Below, in pieces: positions 1-8,444 of a DNA stretch of 57,494 nucleotides. This DNA comes from Lewinella cohaerens DSM 23179. Its GTDB lineage: Bacteria > Bacteroidota > Bacteroidia > Chitinophagales > Saprospiraceae. A program made the position numbers and the translations under genes. Position 1 is the stretch's first letter. Every line of letters begins with the position of its first letter. The notes beneath the pieces were generated by a model. That model ran no database searches. It saw only the letters and a program-made list of their open reading frames with translations, and was not told the DNA's origin. The stretch lies in assembly GCF_000379805.1 (NCBI RefSeq), contig NZ_KB903587.1, positions 158,155 to 215,648 on the forward strand, written 5' to 3'.

Positions 1-2
1 AT

Positions 3-710
3 ACTTCTGATGCCAAAGAAAAGGGCGAAAAGCTCGAATTCGAGAAAGGAGGCAACACCTTCAACTGGAACATGCGCTACCCGGATGGTGTCGATTTTGA
101 TGGCATGATCATGTGGTGGGCAGGTGTAGGTGGCCCCAAAGCACAGCCCGGCACTTACGAAGCACGCCTAAAAGTAGGTGACGAAGAGCAGGTGCAAACC
201 TTTGAAATTCTTCCGGATCCGCGCTCCGAAGCGACAGCTGAGGATATGGCTGCACAATTTGAATTCATGAAGTCAGTGCAAGACAAAGTCAGCGAAGCTC
301 ACCAAGCCATCATCGACTTGAGGGATGTGAAGAAGCAAGTCAATGGCTTTATTGAGCGCTTGCCAAAAGGGGACAACTACGCCGCTTTGCGCGAACAAGC
401 CAAGGTGATTACGGAAAGCCTGACAGAGGTAGAAGAAAACCTGTACCAAACGAAAAACAGTAGTCGCCAGGATCCCCTGAATTTCCCTATCCGGTTGACC
501 AACAAATTGGCACACCTCAATAGCCTTGTGGGCATTGGAGATTCACGGCCAACGGCCCAGGCTTATAGCGTAAAGGAAGAAATTTCTACCCTGATCGATG
601 AAGAGCTGGCTGATTACCGCCGGATCATGAATCAAGAGATTCCTAAATTCAATCAGTTGATCCGCGAGAATCAGATTGATTTAATTACAGGGCCGAAGGC
701 GAAGCCGTAG
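3..710 (+). CDS. VPS10/BNR-type beta-propeller protein, C-terminal fragment
   Basis: The reading frame is open from the left edge (first complete codon at position 3), so this is only the last ~235 residues of a larger protein. The visible part starts in the segment TFNWNMRYPDGVDFDGM followed by GGPKAQPGTYEARL, a beta-sandwich region that follows the propeller in Bacteroidota proteins annotated as sortilin/VPS10 or BNR-repeat 'glycosyl hydrolases'. A helical tail with the family's typical DPLNFPIRL segment closes the protein. The propeller lies outside the window, so enzymatic activity cannot be judged; many members are probably secreted binding proteins. The internal ATG at 72 is not the start, because homologous sequence continues upstream. 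A strong terminator-like hairpin follows at 853-910. Family assignment is from recalled family features and is fairly sure; function is not. Confidence 0.8.
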   Translation, partial: TSDAKEKGEKLEFEKGGNTFNWNMRYPDGVDFDGMIMWWAGVGGPKAQPGTYEARLKVGDEEQVQTFEILPDPRSEATAEDMAAQFEFMKSVQDKVSEAHQAIIDLRDVKKQVNGFIERLPKGDNYAALREQAKVITESLTEVEENLYQTKNSSRQDPLNFPIRLTNKLAHLNSLVGIGDSRPTAQAYSVKEEISTLIDEELADYRRIMNQEIPKFNQLIRENQIDLITGPKAKP

Positions 711-852
711 AGGGACTCGGGCTGCTTCGGACGCTTTAGGGATCGCGCATTTTGGTAGCGGAGAAAACGCATGCGGGCTAAAGCCACGCGGCACCTGGTT
801 TTCTACTAAACCGGATCCTTACCTGAGAGATTCGAAGTCGACCTCCCTGCTG

Positions 853-910
853 AAAAGAGAAAGTCAAGATCAATAGGTACAACTCCTTGATTTGGGCTTT
901 CTCTTTTTTT
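853..910 (+). terminator. Intrinsic terminator
   Basis: The arms 853-873 and 887-907 form a ~21-bp stem with one mismatch and two G-U pairs and a 13-nt loop. The stem runs into a T tract ending at 910. It lies downstream of the gene ending at 710 and immediately before the AraC gene. The 140 nt between 711 and 852 hold no gene; 770-792 contains a degenerate GGGCTAAAGCC hairpin resembling the REP-like palindrome at 24072-24093. Confidence 0.8.
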
Positions 911-942
911 ACTCTCATATTCATTCGCGTTTATTACCCCTT

Positions 943-1809
943 ATGATTGACCTTGACACTACTCGTATCCGGCCTGCGGCCTTTATCTTCAACATCCAGC
1001 GGATGGAGGATATTCACGAAGCTGCAGATGGACAAGTAGATGTAGCTCATAGCCATGATTACTACACGGTTATTTGGATACAGGAAGGCAGCGGCGAGCA
1101 CTTGATCGACTTTAACAGGTATCCGCTGGCCGTGAATGATGTGTTTTTTGTTTCTCCCAGGCAGGTACATCGGCTCCTTCCCTCGGAAAAGCCCTACGGC
1201 TGGGTGATTACTTTTTCTCGCGACTTTCTGGCGCATAACCATATCAACGAAGATTTCATCACGGAGATGAACCTGTTTGGTCATTTTGAAGAACGCCCGC
1301 CGCTGCAATTGCCTGTAGAGGTAGCAAAACGGGCGCAGGTCCTCCTCTCCTATTTGAGTGAAGTCTACAAATCTGACGCCCCTTACCGGATGGCCAGTAT
1401 GAGTGCGTACCTGAAACTGTTCCTGATTGACTGCCATGCCCAATGCCAGTTGCCAGCGCCTCTTCCTGGTAGCGACCAGGGAGGAAGTACGATTTTGCGG
1501 GAGTTTAAGAAACTGATTACGGAGCACTTCTACGAGCAACACCAGGTGCAAGAATATGCCCAGCGATTGCACATCTCTGCTAAGTACCTGAACCAGGTTG
1601 TAAAAAGCCTACTGGGCAAAACCGCCAAAGAACTCATTCAGGAAAAGATTATCCTGAACGCAAAACGTAGCCTCCGTTTTACCGATCACAGCATTAAGGA
1701 AATTGCCTACGAACTGGGGTTTCAAGACCCGCTTTACTTCAGTAGCTTCTTTAAGAAGTGTACGGGGGAGTCGCCGAGTAGGTTTCGGAAAGGAGGAACT
1801 GGGTACTAG
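943..1809 (+). CDS. AraC-family transcriptional regulator with N-terminal cupin
   Basis: A predicted DNA-binding activator of 288 residues. The first ~110 residues resemble the AraC ligand-binding cupin (HSHDYYTVIWIQEGSGEH, then DVFFVSPRQVHRLLP). The last ~100 residues hold the double helix-turn-helix, with the second HTH hallmarks IKEIAYELGFQDPLYFSSFFKK and SPSRFRK. The reading frame can be extended upstream to a TTG at 892, but that lies inside the 3' arm of the preceding terminator, so I choose the ATG at 943. No clear ribosome site is visible, as is common in Bacteroidota. Neighbouring genes give no obvious regulon: upstream is a terminated gene and downstream a PQQ-like propeller protein. 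The family call is secure; effector and targets are unknown. Confidence 0.93.
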   Translation: MIDLDTTRIRPAAFIFNIQRMEDIHEAADGQVDVAHSHDYYTVIWIQEGSGEHLIDFNRYPLAVNDVFFVSPRQVHRLLPSEKPYGWVITFSRDFLAHNHINEDFITEMNLFGHFEERPPLQLPVEVAKRAQVLLSYLSEVYKSDAPYRMASMSAYLKLFLIDCHAQCQLPAPLPGSDQGGSTILREFKKLITEHFYEQHQVQEYAQRLHISAKYLNQVVKSLLGKTAKELIQEKIILNAKRSLRFTDHSIKEIAYELGFQDPLYFSSFFKKCTGESPSRFRKGGTGY

Positions 1810-1850
1810 GTACTTAGTATAGGGTATAGCGTATAGGGATTTTGAAATGC
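1803..1850. repeat. Dispersed GTACTTAGTA-type intergenic repeat, copy 1
   Basis: The sequence around the AraC stop and just after it contains GGTACTTAGTATAGGGTAT and then TATAGGGATTTT. Its reverse complement matches 20388-20427 (AAATCCCTATA, then ACTAAGTACC), with a short indel. A related stretch lies at 51079-51113. The first nucleotides overlap the AraC stop region, so the repeat may contribute the last codons. Confidence 0.6.
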
Positions 1851-1905
1851 CTAAATTGAAAAAAATCGACCATCTGATTTTCCAAAAGACCAGTTAACCA
1901 TTCTT

Positions 1906-1919
1906 TTGGTTTAAACCAA
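1906..1919. promoter_or_regulatory. Perfect 14-bp palindrome, possible operator
   Basis: TTGGTTTAAACCAA is a perfect dyad about 130 nt upstream of the chosen start at 2052, in an otherwise AT-rich 240-nt gap between the AraC gene and the propeller gene. It could be a regulator-binding site. There is no direct evidence beyond the symmetry. Confidence 0.25.
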
Positions 1920-2051
1920 TGTCAAACAAAAAATAGGCAAATCAACTTACCTATCGAAGAATAGTTGACATATACATTAGTAGAAATTGGCCTAGACCAT
2001 ATTCTTAATCAAATGGGGAAACCAATGGTAGCTCCGCTAAATCTCAACCTA

Positions 2052-4022
2052 ATGTATACATTATTAAAAAAAGTGCTAGTAAAACCAGGAGTATTCTTGC
2101 TCTCCTTGCTGTTCCTCCTTTTGGCTAGCCCTGGTAATACCCAAGTAGCCGTAAAGTGGGAAAAAGAACTGTCGGGCGACTTACGCTGGCAACAGGTAAC
2201 CTCTTTAGGCAACCTCATTGCTAGTACCGAAAATGGCCTTGAGCGCATTGATACAGAAACAGGGGAATTGAGCTGGGAGATAGAAGAGCTTGCGAACCTT
2301 GGAAGAGAACAATTTACGGAATTGCCGGATGGTCCTTTCTTTAAGGTAGAGACCTCTGATGCTTTTTATCTTATTGATCAATTTAGCGGGGATGTGGTTT
2401 TCGATTCCCGAAAAACAACTATTGTCAATATCCAAGGCTACTATACTTTATATAACCTGGGAGGTATACTCGTAGCGGGCCTGAATGACGCAAGAGAGCC
2501 CGAGATGATATTCGTGAGTATGGTAGATGCTAGCGTGCAATGGTCGCTCAATGAAGAGTTTGGCAGAATCGTTGCTGTTAACGAGCTTACTGATTATTCG
2601 ATACTCGTGGTAACCCTGTTCAACAACTACAAAATCAATACCAAGACGGGGGATATTATTTGGAAAGTAGCCAATTCGCAAGAAGCCGAAGATTTGGACA
2701 AGCTAGGTAATTTTGGCGCATTGGTAAAAGACCTCGCTGAAGCATCAGCCGACGAATTGATTACCGATATTCAATTTCATAGAAAGCCTAATAGTGATTA
2801 TTTCTATCTCGTCTCTTGGTATCCTAAAGAGACCTTTGATGACCAACCCACCGGGAAGTTTGAAAGCTCAATGATTGCCTATCGTTTAAGCGACGGAACT
2901 CGTGTATGGGATAGCCCATTGGAGTTTCCAGGAAGGCTTGATTTTCTGGTTTTCAAAGAGGATGGATTTATCCTGCTTCCTAACAAAGGAGACTACAACA
3001 AGATCAACCTTTACGATTATGAAACGAAAAAAGGACTGTGGGGCAAGCGAGGAGCTGGTCATAGCCCAAGAGGAAATATTTATACCTACCTGGAAACGGA
3101 TAGCGGGATTATGATTGTTACGGATGGTATTAATCAAAAGGACTTACTTACCTACATTGATTATTCAACTGGTGAGCCGGTTTTTAAAAGACCTTCCAAA
3201 ATAAGTGGAAAAGTTGAAGGAGTGGTACCCACTGCTACATCGGTATTCCTGATCACTAATGCAGGTCTGAACATCATTGATCTGAGTACAGGTGAACTGA
3301 AGTGGAAAAGAAACCTGTCTACTCGGCCTGCTCTGACTGCCGAAAGAGATGGTAATCTCTATGCCTTTGATTTAAAGGAGGAGGAGTTGAAAGTTATCAA
3401 CCTGGAAAGCGAAGCAGTAAGCACGCTTTCTTCATCGTCTTTATCATTTGAAGGTAAGGAAGCCCCTATTCGCCTAGAGTTAATGGAAGATGGAATATTG
3501 TTGTCTTCTGACCAGAACATCGCTAAATACGCAATGGACGGCACCCTCAATTTTAACCGCTACTACCCTGCTCCTCGTGAAGCTGCATGGAAGCAGGTAC
3601 TTCTTTACGCCTCAGCAGCGTATGCAGCCTTGGCAGCAGCAGATGCTTACTATACCGCCGCTGTAATATCAAATGCCGAGGACGAAATAAAAGGCGAGAG
3701 CCCTGTAACAAGTGAGCTTCTGGGCCAGCTAAAAGAAGGATATGCTGAATATGGAGATGATGCATCTTCCTACTTTTTGGAAGCCGTAACTACTGCAAGT
3801 GCTCGTAAGAAAGCTACGACTGGTGGTCTTGACTACAACCTTGTAATGAGCAAGGAAGGCAGAGAAATACTACTGCTACAAGTGAGCAAAGCAACCGGAG
3901 AAGCAGAGAGCCAAATATCTCTGGGCCGCGACCGCGAGCCTAGATATACCGTTGATTTTGTAACTAATCAAATCTATTACCAGAAAGGCTCCAGGGTTTT
4001 GGCGTCGTATCAGGTGAAATAA
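2052..4022 (+). CDS. Secreted PQQ-like beta-propeller repeat protein
   Basis: A 656-residue protein with an N-terminal signal peptide (MYTLLKKVLVKPGVFLLSLL, cut near SPGNTQ). Propeller blades follow, carrying the PQQ/outer-membrane-assembly-like pattern of a hydrophobic strand, then 'TGELSWE', 'TGDIIWK', 'DGTRVWD', 'TGELKWK'. Roughly residues 40-530 form the propeller. The region after ~540 is Ala/Tyr-rich helix (AAYAALAAADAYYTAA), followed by more strands. An upstream TTG at 1965 and ATGs at 2013 and 2025 are in frame, but only the ATG at 2052 places the hydrophobic segment at the extreme N terminus. No catalytic PQQ-dehydrogenase residues are recognisable, so a structural or binding role in the periplasm or on the surface is more likely. 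It is probably monocistronic, ending before a terminator at 4055. Confidence 0.8.
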   Translation: MYTLLKKVLVKPGVFLLSLLFLLLASPGNTQVAVKWEKELSGDLRWQQVTSLGNLIASTENGLERIDTETGELSWEIEELANLGREQFTELPDGPFFKVETSDAFYLIDQFSGDVVFDSRKTTIVNIQGYYTLYNLGGILVAGLNDAREPEMIFVSMVDASVQWSLNEEFGRIVAVNELTDYSILVVTLFNNYKINTKTGDIIWKVANSQEAEDLDKLGNFGALVKDLAEASADELITDIQFHRKPNSDYFYLVSWYPKETFDDQPTGKFESSMIAYRLSDGTRVWDSPLEFPGRLDFLVFKEDGFILLPNKGDYNKINLYDYETKKGLWGKRGAGHSPRGNIYTYLETDSGIMIVTDGINQKDLLTYIDYSTGEPVFKRPSKISGKVEGVVPTATSVFLITNAGLNIIDLSTGELKWKRNLSTRPALTAERDGNLYAFDLKEEELKVINLESEAVSTLSSSSLSFEGKEAPIRLELMEDGILLSSDQNIAKYAMDGTLNFNRYYPAPREAAWKQVLLYASAAYAALAAADAYYTAAVISNAEDEIKGESPVTSELLGQLKEGYAEYGDDASSYFLEAVTTASARKKATTGGLDYNLVMSKEGREILLLQVSKATGEAESQISLGRDREPRYTVDFVTNQIYYQKGSRVLASYQVK

Positions 4023-4054
4023 TAAGCCTTGTAATAGGCATAGAAATATACTGA

Positions 4055-4087
4055 GGGTTGGCCATGAGGCCAGCCCTTTTTGTTTTT
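4055..4087 (+). terminator. Intrinsic terminator
   Basis: GGGTTGGCC (4055-4063) and GGCCAGCCC (4068-4076) pair with one G-U around the loop ATGA, followed by TTTTTGTTTTT. It lies 33 nt downstream of the propeller gene's stop codon. Confidence 0.9.
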
Positions 4088-4122
4088 CTGTGATTTTCCA
4101 ATGCCTTGCAGCTATTTTTACA

Positions 4123-4158
4123 TGTACCAACACTTATTTTTGCCCGACCTTTGGTACA
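4123..4158 (+). promoter_or_regulatory. Promoter-like TAnnTTTG box bracketed by an 8-bp inverted repeat
   Basis: TATTTTTG (4135-4142) fits the Bacteroidota -7 consensus TAnnTTTG. It sits between perfect inverted repeats TGTACCAA (4123-4130) and TTGGTACA (4151-4158), separated by 20 nt. The arrangement, just upstream of the pirin ATG at 4171, looks like a promoter overlapped by a dimeric regulator site. No convincing -33 element is seen at the ideal spacing. This is inferred only from motif and symmetry. Confidence 0.45.
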
Positions 4159-4170
4159 AACAAATGAAAG

Positions 4171-5046
4171 ATGAAGCGAAAACAATTTATACGAAAAAGC
4201 TTACTAGGCGCTGCGGGGCTTACATTGGGTGCAAAGGCTGCCAATAGTAAAGCCACTGAACGGCCATCGACCTATGATAAATTGATGGCTCCGATAGGAT
4301 TCAATCATTTGCCAAACCAAGAAATTAAAACAATGAAAACGATATTGCATAAAGCCGATACACGCGGCCACGCCAACCACGGTTGGTTAAACAGTCATCA
4401 TACCTTTAGCTTTGCCAATTACTACAATCCCGAGCGGGTACACTTTGGTGTGCTACGTGTACTGAATGACGACACGGTAGCACCAGGTCGGGGCTTTGGG
4501 CGCCACCCTCATGACAACATGGAAATCATCTCTATTCCGCTGGCTGGCGCACTGGAACACAAAGACAGTATGGACAACGCTGCGGTCATTCGCCAAGGCG
4601 ATGTACAAGTAATGAGTGCCGGCACCGGCGTATTTCACAGCGAATACAATAAGAGTAGTGAGGAGGAAGTACGCTTCTTGCAAATCTGGATGTTTCCACG
4701 CGAAAAAGGCGTAGAGCCCCGCTATGACCAGATTACACTAGTGAATAGCGACACCAAAAACCAGCTCCAACAAGTACTTTCGCCCAGCAAAGACGACGCT
4801 GGTGTGTGGGTACATCAAGACGCATGGTTTCACCTGGGCGATCTGGAAAAGGGATGGAACAGCGAATACACTATAAAACACTCAGGCAATGGTGTTTATG
4901 CCTTTGTTATTGAAGGAGAAGTTAAAGTGGCTGGCCAACAACTTGGCAAGCGTGATGGCTTCGGCATCTGGGACACGGAAGCCTTTGAAATCAAGGCTAC
5001 CGCCGATACTAAATTACTACTAATGGATGTACCGATGGGGATTTAA
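4171..5046 (+). CDS. Pirin-family bicupin with N-terminal export-like extension
   Basis: Residues ~55-291 are a pirin/YhaK-type bicupin, beginning with the usual 'KTILHKADTRGHANHGWL'. The metal-ligand pattern is intact: H112, H114 (RHPHDNME), H156 and E158 (FHSEYN). Family members bind a metal, and some act as quercetinase or redox sensors. What is unusual is the 54-residue N-terminal extension with a basic start and a hydrophobic stretch (RKSLLGAAGLTLGAKAA) that resembles a Tat or Sec signal peptide. Most pirins are cytoplasmic and would start at the internal ATG at 4333. The extension begins with an ATG close behind the promoter-like box at 4135, so translation from 4171 is plausible; a start at 4333 is the alternative. 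The second cupin (residues ~200-290) lacks an obvious ligand set. It is isolated, with no operon partner. Confidence 0.9.
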   Translation: MKRKQFIRKSLLGAAGLTLGAKAANSKATERPSTYDKLMAPIGFNHLPNQEIKTMKTILHKADTRGHANHGWLNSHHTFSFANYYNPERVHFGVLRVLNDDTVAPGRGFGRHPHDNMEIISIPLAGALEHKDSMDNAAVIRQGDVQVMSAGTGVFHSEYNKSSEEEVRFLQIWMFPREKGVEPRYDQITLVNSDTKNQLQQVLSPSKDDAGVWVHQDAWFHLGDLEKGWNSEYTIKHSGNGVYAFVIEGEVKVAGQQLGKRDGFGIWDTEAFEIKATADTKLLLMDVPMGI

Positions 5047-5056
5047 GGGTTTTTAT

Positions 5057-5340
5057 GGGTGTAAAGGTGTAAGGGTGTAAAGGTTGGGGTTCTGATTTCC
5101 AGAGAGTGTTCGGAATTGTGGTCTTGGCATCCATCCCTACTGGGTGCGCAGCGCCACAAGTCCGCAGAGATTTTTTATCGCTGAATATCAAGTAGATACA
5201 TTTCGGTAATTATTCATCAGACACACATAATAAATAGTCTCAGGTCAGAAGTGTTTGATGCTACATGTGAAATCACCCAACTCTTACACCCTTACACTTA
5301 CCCAACTTTTACACAAAAAATGCTTACCCAATTTTCACAC
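5057..5340. repeat. GGTGTAA-type direct repeats in inverted arrangement
   Basis: The 288-nt gap between pirin and the MOSC gene has tandem ~8-nt units GGTGTAAA/GGTGTAAG at 5057-5089. Oppositely oriented units (CCCTTACACTTACCC, TTTTACAC) lie at 5276-5340, reaching the MOSC stop codon. The two blocks could pair across ~190 nt or act as convergent terminators. The same unit family recurs at 49855-49925. No gene is seen between the blocks. Confidence 0.6.
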
Positions 5341-6138
5341 CGATACCACCACCTCCTCACCTACTGACAAAGCGGCCTCGCCTGTACCTTCCCAGCAGGC
5401 GTTCATACCGAAGAGGACTTTCTTTTCCTTGCTATGCATTTGAGCCAAAGTGGCAAAGACACGTGGATTTTTGACCGTCGTCTCTGGATCAATGGTAATG
5501 ACAACACAGCGAGCGCAGGGTTTCGGTAAGCGAAAAGCCTCTTCACCGATTTCCAAGGCCTGCCATTCATCTTCCGCAAAAGCGGGGGCGCCTTCTACCA
5601 CAACATTAGGTCGGAAGCGTTGCATCGTCAGCTCCTCTCCTACTTCGGCAGCCAAAGCATCGAGGGAAGCCTGGTTGGCAATCAAATAAGGGTAACCATC
5701 GGCGAAGCTCACTTGCTCTTGCCCTTTTGCGTAGCGGGGGTCTAATGGCCGGTTGCTGTCTTCAGCCATATACACCAAGCGACAGGGAATTCCCAACGCC
5801 GCATTCAACTCCTCAGTGGATACTGTTTCTACCAAGCAGGCAGAAAACTGATCGTTCCAAACTTGTACTTCCACCAGCGGGCCCTCGTCTGCACGAGCTT
5901 CTTTGATGCGTAGTTGTTCGCCGGTATCGAGGTGCTTCAAGACCAGGTCTTCCTCTTCCGCCTGTGCCTGCCAACGCGCCAAATGGGCATGCTGCCGCTG
6001 GGAAATAAAGCGCCCATTCTCGTCGATCAGCATCCAGCGGCGATCGTCGATGAAGCCGCGACCAGCCAGGGTTGCAGAGGAAACGGCATTACCTGCCAAT
6101 GCTTTTACGGGGTAAACCCAAAGTTCTTTGATCTTCAT
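5335..6138 (-). CDS. MOSC domain-containing protein (YcbX/mARC-like)
   Basis: A 267-residue protein with the MOSC N-terminal beta-barrel (MKIKELWVYPVKALAG, then GFIDDRRWMLID) and a C-terminal MOSC domain from ~residue 120. The segment PKPCARCVVITIDPETT contains C208 and C211. By comparison with mARC/YcbX, C211 is the likely molybdenum ligand. Relatives reduce N-hydroxylated compounds using molybdenum cofactor, usually with a ferredoxin-like partner. Here no fused 2Fe-2S domain follows, so a separate electron donor is expected. The length matches the stand-alone form. It is transcribed divergently from the WG-repeat gene, with only 53 nt between the starts, and ends inside the GGTGTAA-type repeat block. 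Family is confident; the substrate is unknown. Confidence 0.9.
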   Translation of the reverse strand: MKIKELWVYPVKALAGNAVSSATLAGRGFIDDRRWMLIDENGRFISQRQHAHLARWQAQAEEEDLVLKHLDTGEQLRIKEARADEGPLVEVQVWNDQFSACLVETVSTEELNAALGIPCRLVYMAEDSNRPLDPRYAKGQEQVSFADGYPYLIANQASLDALAAEVGEELTMQRFRPNVVVEGAPAFAEDEWQALEIGEEAFRLPKPCARCVVITIDPETTVKNPRVFATLAQMHSKEKKVLFGMNACWEGTGEAALSVGEEVVVSV

Positions 6139-6191
6139 CTGGCTAAATTACGTAGTTTTTTATTGGGTAGACTTTTTATCTTCGCCCTCAC

Positions 6192-7208
6192 ATGAAGGAT
6201 CATCGTTACATCATCCGCGAACAAGGCCGCTTTGGATTTATGGATCGCAAGGGGCAAGTTGTTATTGAACCGCAGTACCTGGCTGCCGAAGACTTCCACA
6301 ATGGTTTTGCGCTGGTGGAGCTGATCGACCATTGGGTGCCGCTTGACACCTTGGGTAGGCCGCTGCTCAGGCACCTCTTTCGGCATATCTCTCCTTTTGA
6401 ATCCGAACGAGCAAGGGTTCAACTGGCTCAAAACTGGGGCTTCATTGGCCCCAAGGGGCGTATTCGCATTCCTTGTATCTATGAATTCGCGATGGATTTT
6501 AGCGATGGGCTGGCGGCCGTCAAAAGCCAGCAGTTGTATGGCTTCATTGATCCAGAAGGTGCCGTAGCCATTGATTTCAGCTTCGACCTGGTAGCGTCTT
6601 TCCTGCATCAGCGTGCACCAGCCAAGCTGGGCAACCATTTTGGTTATATCGATACATCCGGGCAGTGGATGGTAGACCCCGACTATGACCTCACACTACC
6701 GTGGATGGGCCAGGTAGGCGTCTATATCGAAGATGGCCGCTGGGGCTTGCTCAACCGTGATGGCGAGGTGGTGACGACGGCGCGTTGGCGATGGTCGCCC
6801 GAGCATCCGCCCCAATTTACCGAGGGGGTAGCTGCTATTGTGATCAACGACCATTGGGGATATTTACAAACCGACGGCGAGTGGCTCGTGAAGCCGCAGT
6901 TTCTGGCCGCCGAGGCTTTCCATAATGGTTTTGCTCGCGTGAGTGATGGCATGAAGATGGGTTTCCTAGATGCGCGGGGGGATTTGGTCATTCCTTGCCG
7001 CTATAGTCAGGCGCTCGACTTTGCGGAAGGGCTCGCCCCCGTACGCGAAAAGGGCCAATGGGGCTTTATTGATGCGCTGGGGAAAACGATCATTCCCTTC
7101 CAGTATGATCATGCCCATAGTTTTCAGGATGGCCTAGCCTTGGTGGCCAAAGATGGCAAGTGGTCGTACCTCGATACCACGGGTGCGGTAATTTGGCACG
7201 AGGGCTAG
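6192..7208 (+). CDS. WG-repeat protein
   Basis: A 338-residue protein built almost wholly from about ten WG-type repeats, each ending in a strand such as RFGFMDRKG, NWGFIGPKG, LYGFIDPEG, HFGYIDTSG, HWGYLQTDG, QWGFIDALG or KWSYLDTTG, spaced ~30 residues. There is no signal peptide or transmembrane segment, so it appears cytoplasmic. WG (KWG Leptospira-type) repeats are thought to form beta-rich scaffolds; no enzymatic role is established. The ATG at 6192 directly precedes the first repeat. The start is 53 nt from the divergently oriented MOSC gene, so the two may share a bidirectional promoter region. Confidence 0.88.
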   Translation: MKDHRYIIREQGRFGFMDRKGQVVIEPQYLAAEDFHNGFALVELIDHWVPLDTLGRPLLRHLFRHISPFESERARVQLAQNWGFIGPKGRIRIPCIYEFAMDFSDGLAAVKSQQLYGFIDPEGAVAIDFSFDLVASFLHQRAPAKLGNHFGYIDTSGQWMVDPDYDLTLPWMGQVGVYIEDGRWGLLNRDGEVVTTARWRWSPEHPPQFTEGVAAIVINDHWGYLQTDGEWLVKPQFLAAEAFHNGFARVSDGMKMGFLDARGDLVIPCRYSQALDFAEGLAPVREKGQWGFIDALGKTIIPFQYDHAHSFQDGLALVAKDGKWSYLDTTGAVIWHEG

Positions 7209-7241
7209 GCTTTTCAACCACCAAAGGCACTTAAGTTTTTT

Positions 7242-7280
7242 TTGAACCATATCAGGGATTATAAGAGAATTTAAGAAGAG
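7242..7280. repeat. CCATATAAGG-type dispersed repeat, copy 1
   Basis: About 39 nt starting TTGAACCATATCAGGGATTA match the reverse complement of the block ending at 24048, with roughly seven mismatches. The repeat has an A(T)AAGG core recurring at ~10-11 nt intervals, that is, on one face of the helix. It lies in the 251-nt gap between the WG gene and the T9SS gene at 7460, where I see no gene. Confidence 0.55.
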
Positions 7281-7459
7281 GAGATTTGCTAATGAATTTA
7301 GCCTAGCAAGGGGTGCTAAACGACCTTGAACAGAACATTTCCTTGTATTAATCCTATGTCTTTCAATTACCAAATTGAAAGGTTCTTGAATTGCGAGTAG
7401 TTATTTTCCCTATTTTTAAATAGACTGAAATTTTAACGACGCTCTAAATTTTTCAAACC

Positions 7460-8335
7460 ATGGAAAACATCTCCTTACCTCTATTCTATTTCACGCTTCT
7501 GCTCCTTTTCTCAAGCAACACACTTTCTAGTCAACGGATGGTTGAGCAAAATAAGCTCTGGTCCTATTATACAGACACCGGCCTAATAGGGAGCTCGCCT
7601 GATACTCACCCTACAGGCTACACAACTATCTTCACTTTCGGGGCTTCTGAAATGGTAGATAACGAGACCTACTACCGCCTCCAAACCAGTTATCAGTTTG
7701 ATTATTCCGCATATTGGAACAACAGCCCTTTTTTGATGCGAGAAGACAGTTTGGGCAGAGTTTACTTAAAAGAGGGAGGCCTTTCTGAAGTTGTTATTTA
7801 TGACTTCTCTTTAGAAGTAGGTGACCTCTTCGAAGACCAAATCAATGGTTGTACTTATCAACTTACTTCCAAAGATTCCGTTACCCTAATTTCTGGAGGA
7901 CGCTGGGAACGCTTCAATTTTGATGACGGAGACGCCTGGATAAAGGGACTTGGTAGCACCAGCTTCATCATTCCTAATTGTATCAATTCACCCACGGAAT
8001 TACTCTGTTTCCAAACGGGGGTAGACATGGAATACATGGTCGACTTGGCCAACCAAGAAATTGAACTATGCTATTTTGTTCCTGTAAGCACGGAGGACAT
8101 AAACCCTGCTGGCGTTTCAATATTCCCCAACCCTGTATTCAGCGCTTTCACGATTCAGTCGGAAGAAGAACCACTGCAAGGAAAATTGATTATCTACAAT
8201 TCGATGGGCCAACGGGTGTATCAGGAAGAGGTGCGCCAAACACTACGGAAAGAAATAGACCTAGGTGCATACCCAGCAGGAATTTATTACCTGACATTGG
8301 GTAACATAAAACAAAAACTGATCAAGGCTAATTAG
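7460..8335 (+). CDS. Small secreted protein with T9SS type A sorting domain
   Basis: A 291-residue protein: signal peptide at residues 1-24 (hydrophobic LPLFYFTLLLLFSS), a ~180-residue unclassified beta-rich region, and a C-terminal Por-secretion tail. The tail begins 'GVSIFPNPVFSAFTIQS' and continues with 'LIIYNSMGQRVYQEE', 'YPAGIYYLTLGN' and a final KQKLIKAN. Known T9SS cargo of this type is exported across the outer membrane and often attached to A-LPS after the tail is removed. The central region resembles other Saprospiria proteins that measure out as 'hypothetical T9SS sorting domain-containing'; no enzyme motif is visible. It appears to be a single-gene unit. Confidence 0.88.
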   Translation: MENISLPLFYFTLLLLFSSNTLSSQRMVEQNKLWSYYTDTGLIGSSPDTHPTGYTTIFTFGASEMVDNETYYRLQTSYQFDYSAYWNNSPFLMREDSLGRVYLKEGGLSEVVIYDFSLEVGDLFEDQINGCTYQLTSKDSVTLISGGRWERFNFDDGDAWIKGLGSTSFIIPNCINSPTELLCFQTGVDMEYMVDLANQEIELCYFVPVSTEDINPAGVSIFPNPVFSAFTIQSEEEPLQGKLIIYNSMGQRVYQEEVRQTLRKEIDLGAYPAGIYYLTLGNIKQKLIKAN

Positions 8336-8444
8336 GAACCTCTCCTCACGGAATCCAAGATCATTGTATTCTTCGCCGGAGCCTAACCTCTTTTTTTCAA
8401 CAAAAGCCCATTCTTTTTGTCTTAAGAGCCAGGATAATCTTACC

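Noticed and set aside
892-942. Upstream TTG start for the AraC gene
   Set aside because: It lies in the 3' arm of the terminator hairpin; the extension does not look like part of the cupin domain. The ATG at 943 is preferred.
934-1572. 212-codon minus-strand ORF antisense to the AraC gene
   Set aside because: Coding shadow; the plus-strand frame carries clear AraC motifs.
1965-2051. Upstream TTG/ATG starts for the PQQ-like propeller protein
   Set aside because: They place the hydrophobic signal segment 30 residues inside; the ATG at 2052 gives a normal signal peptide.
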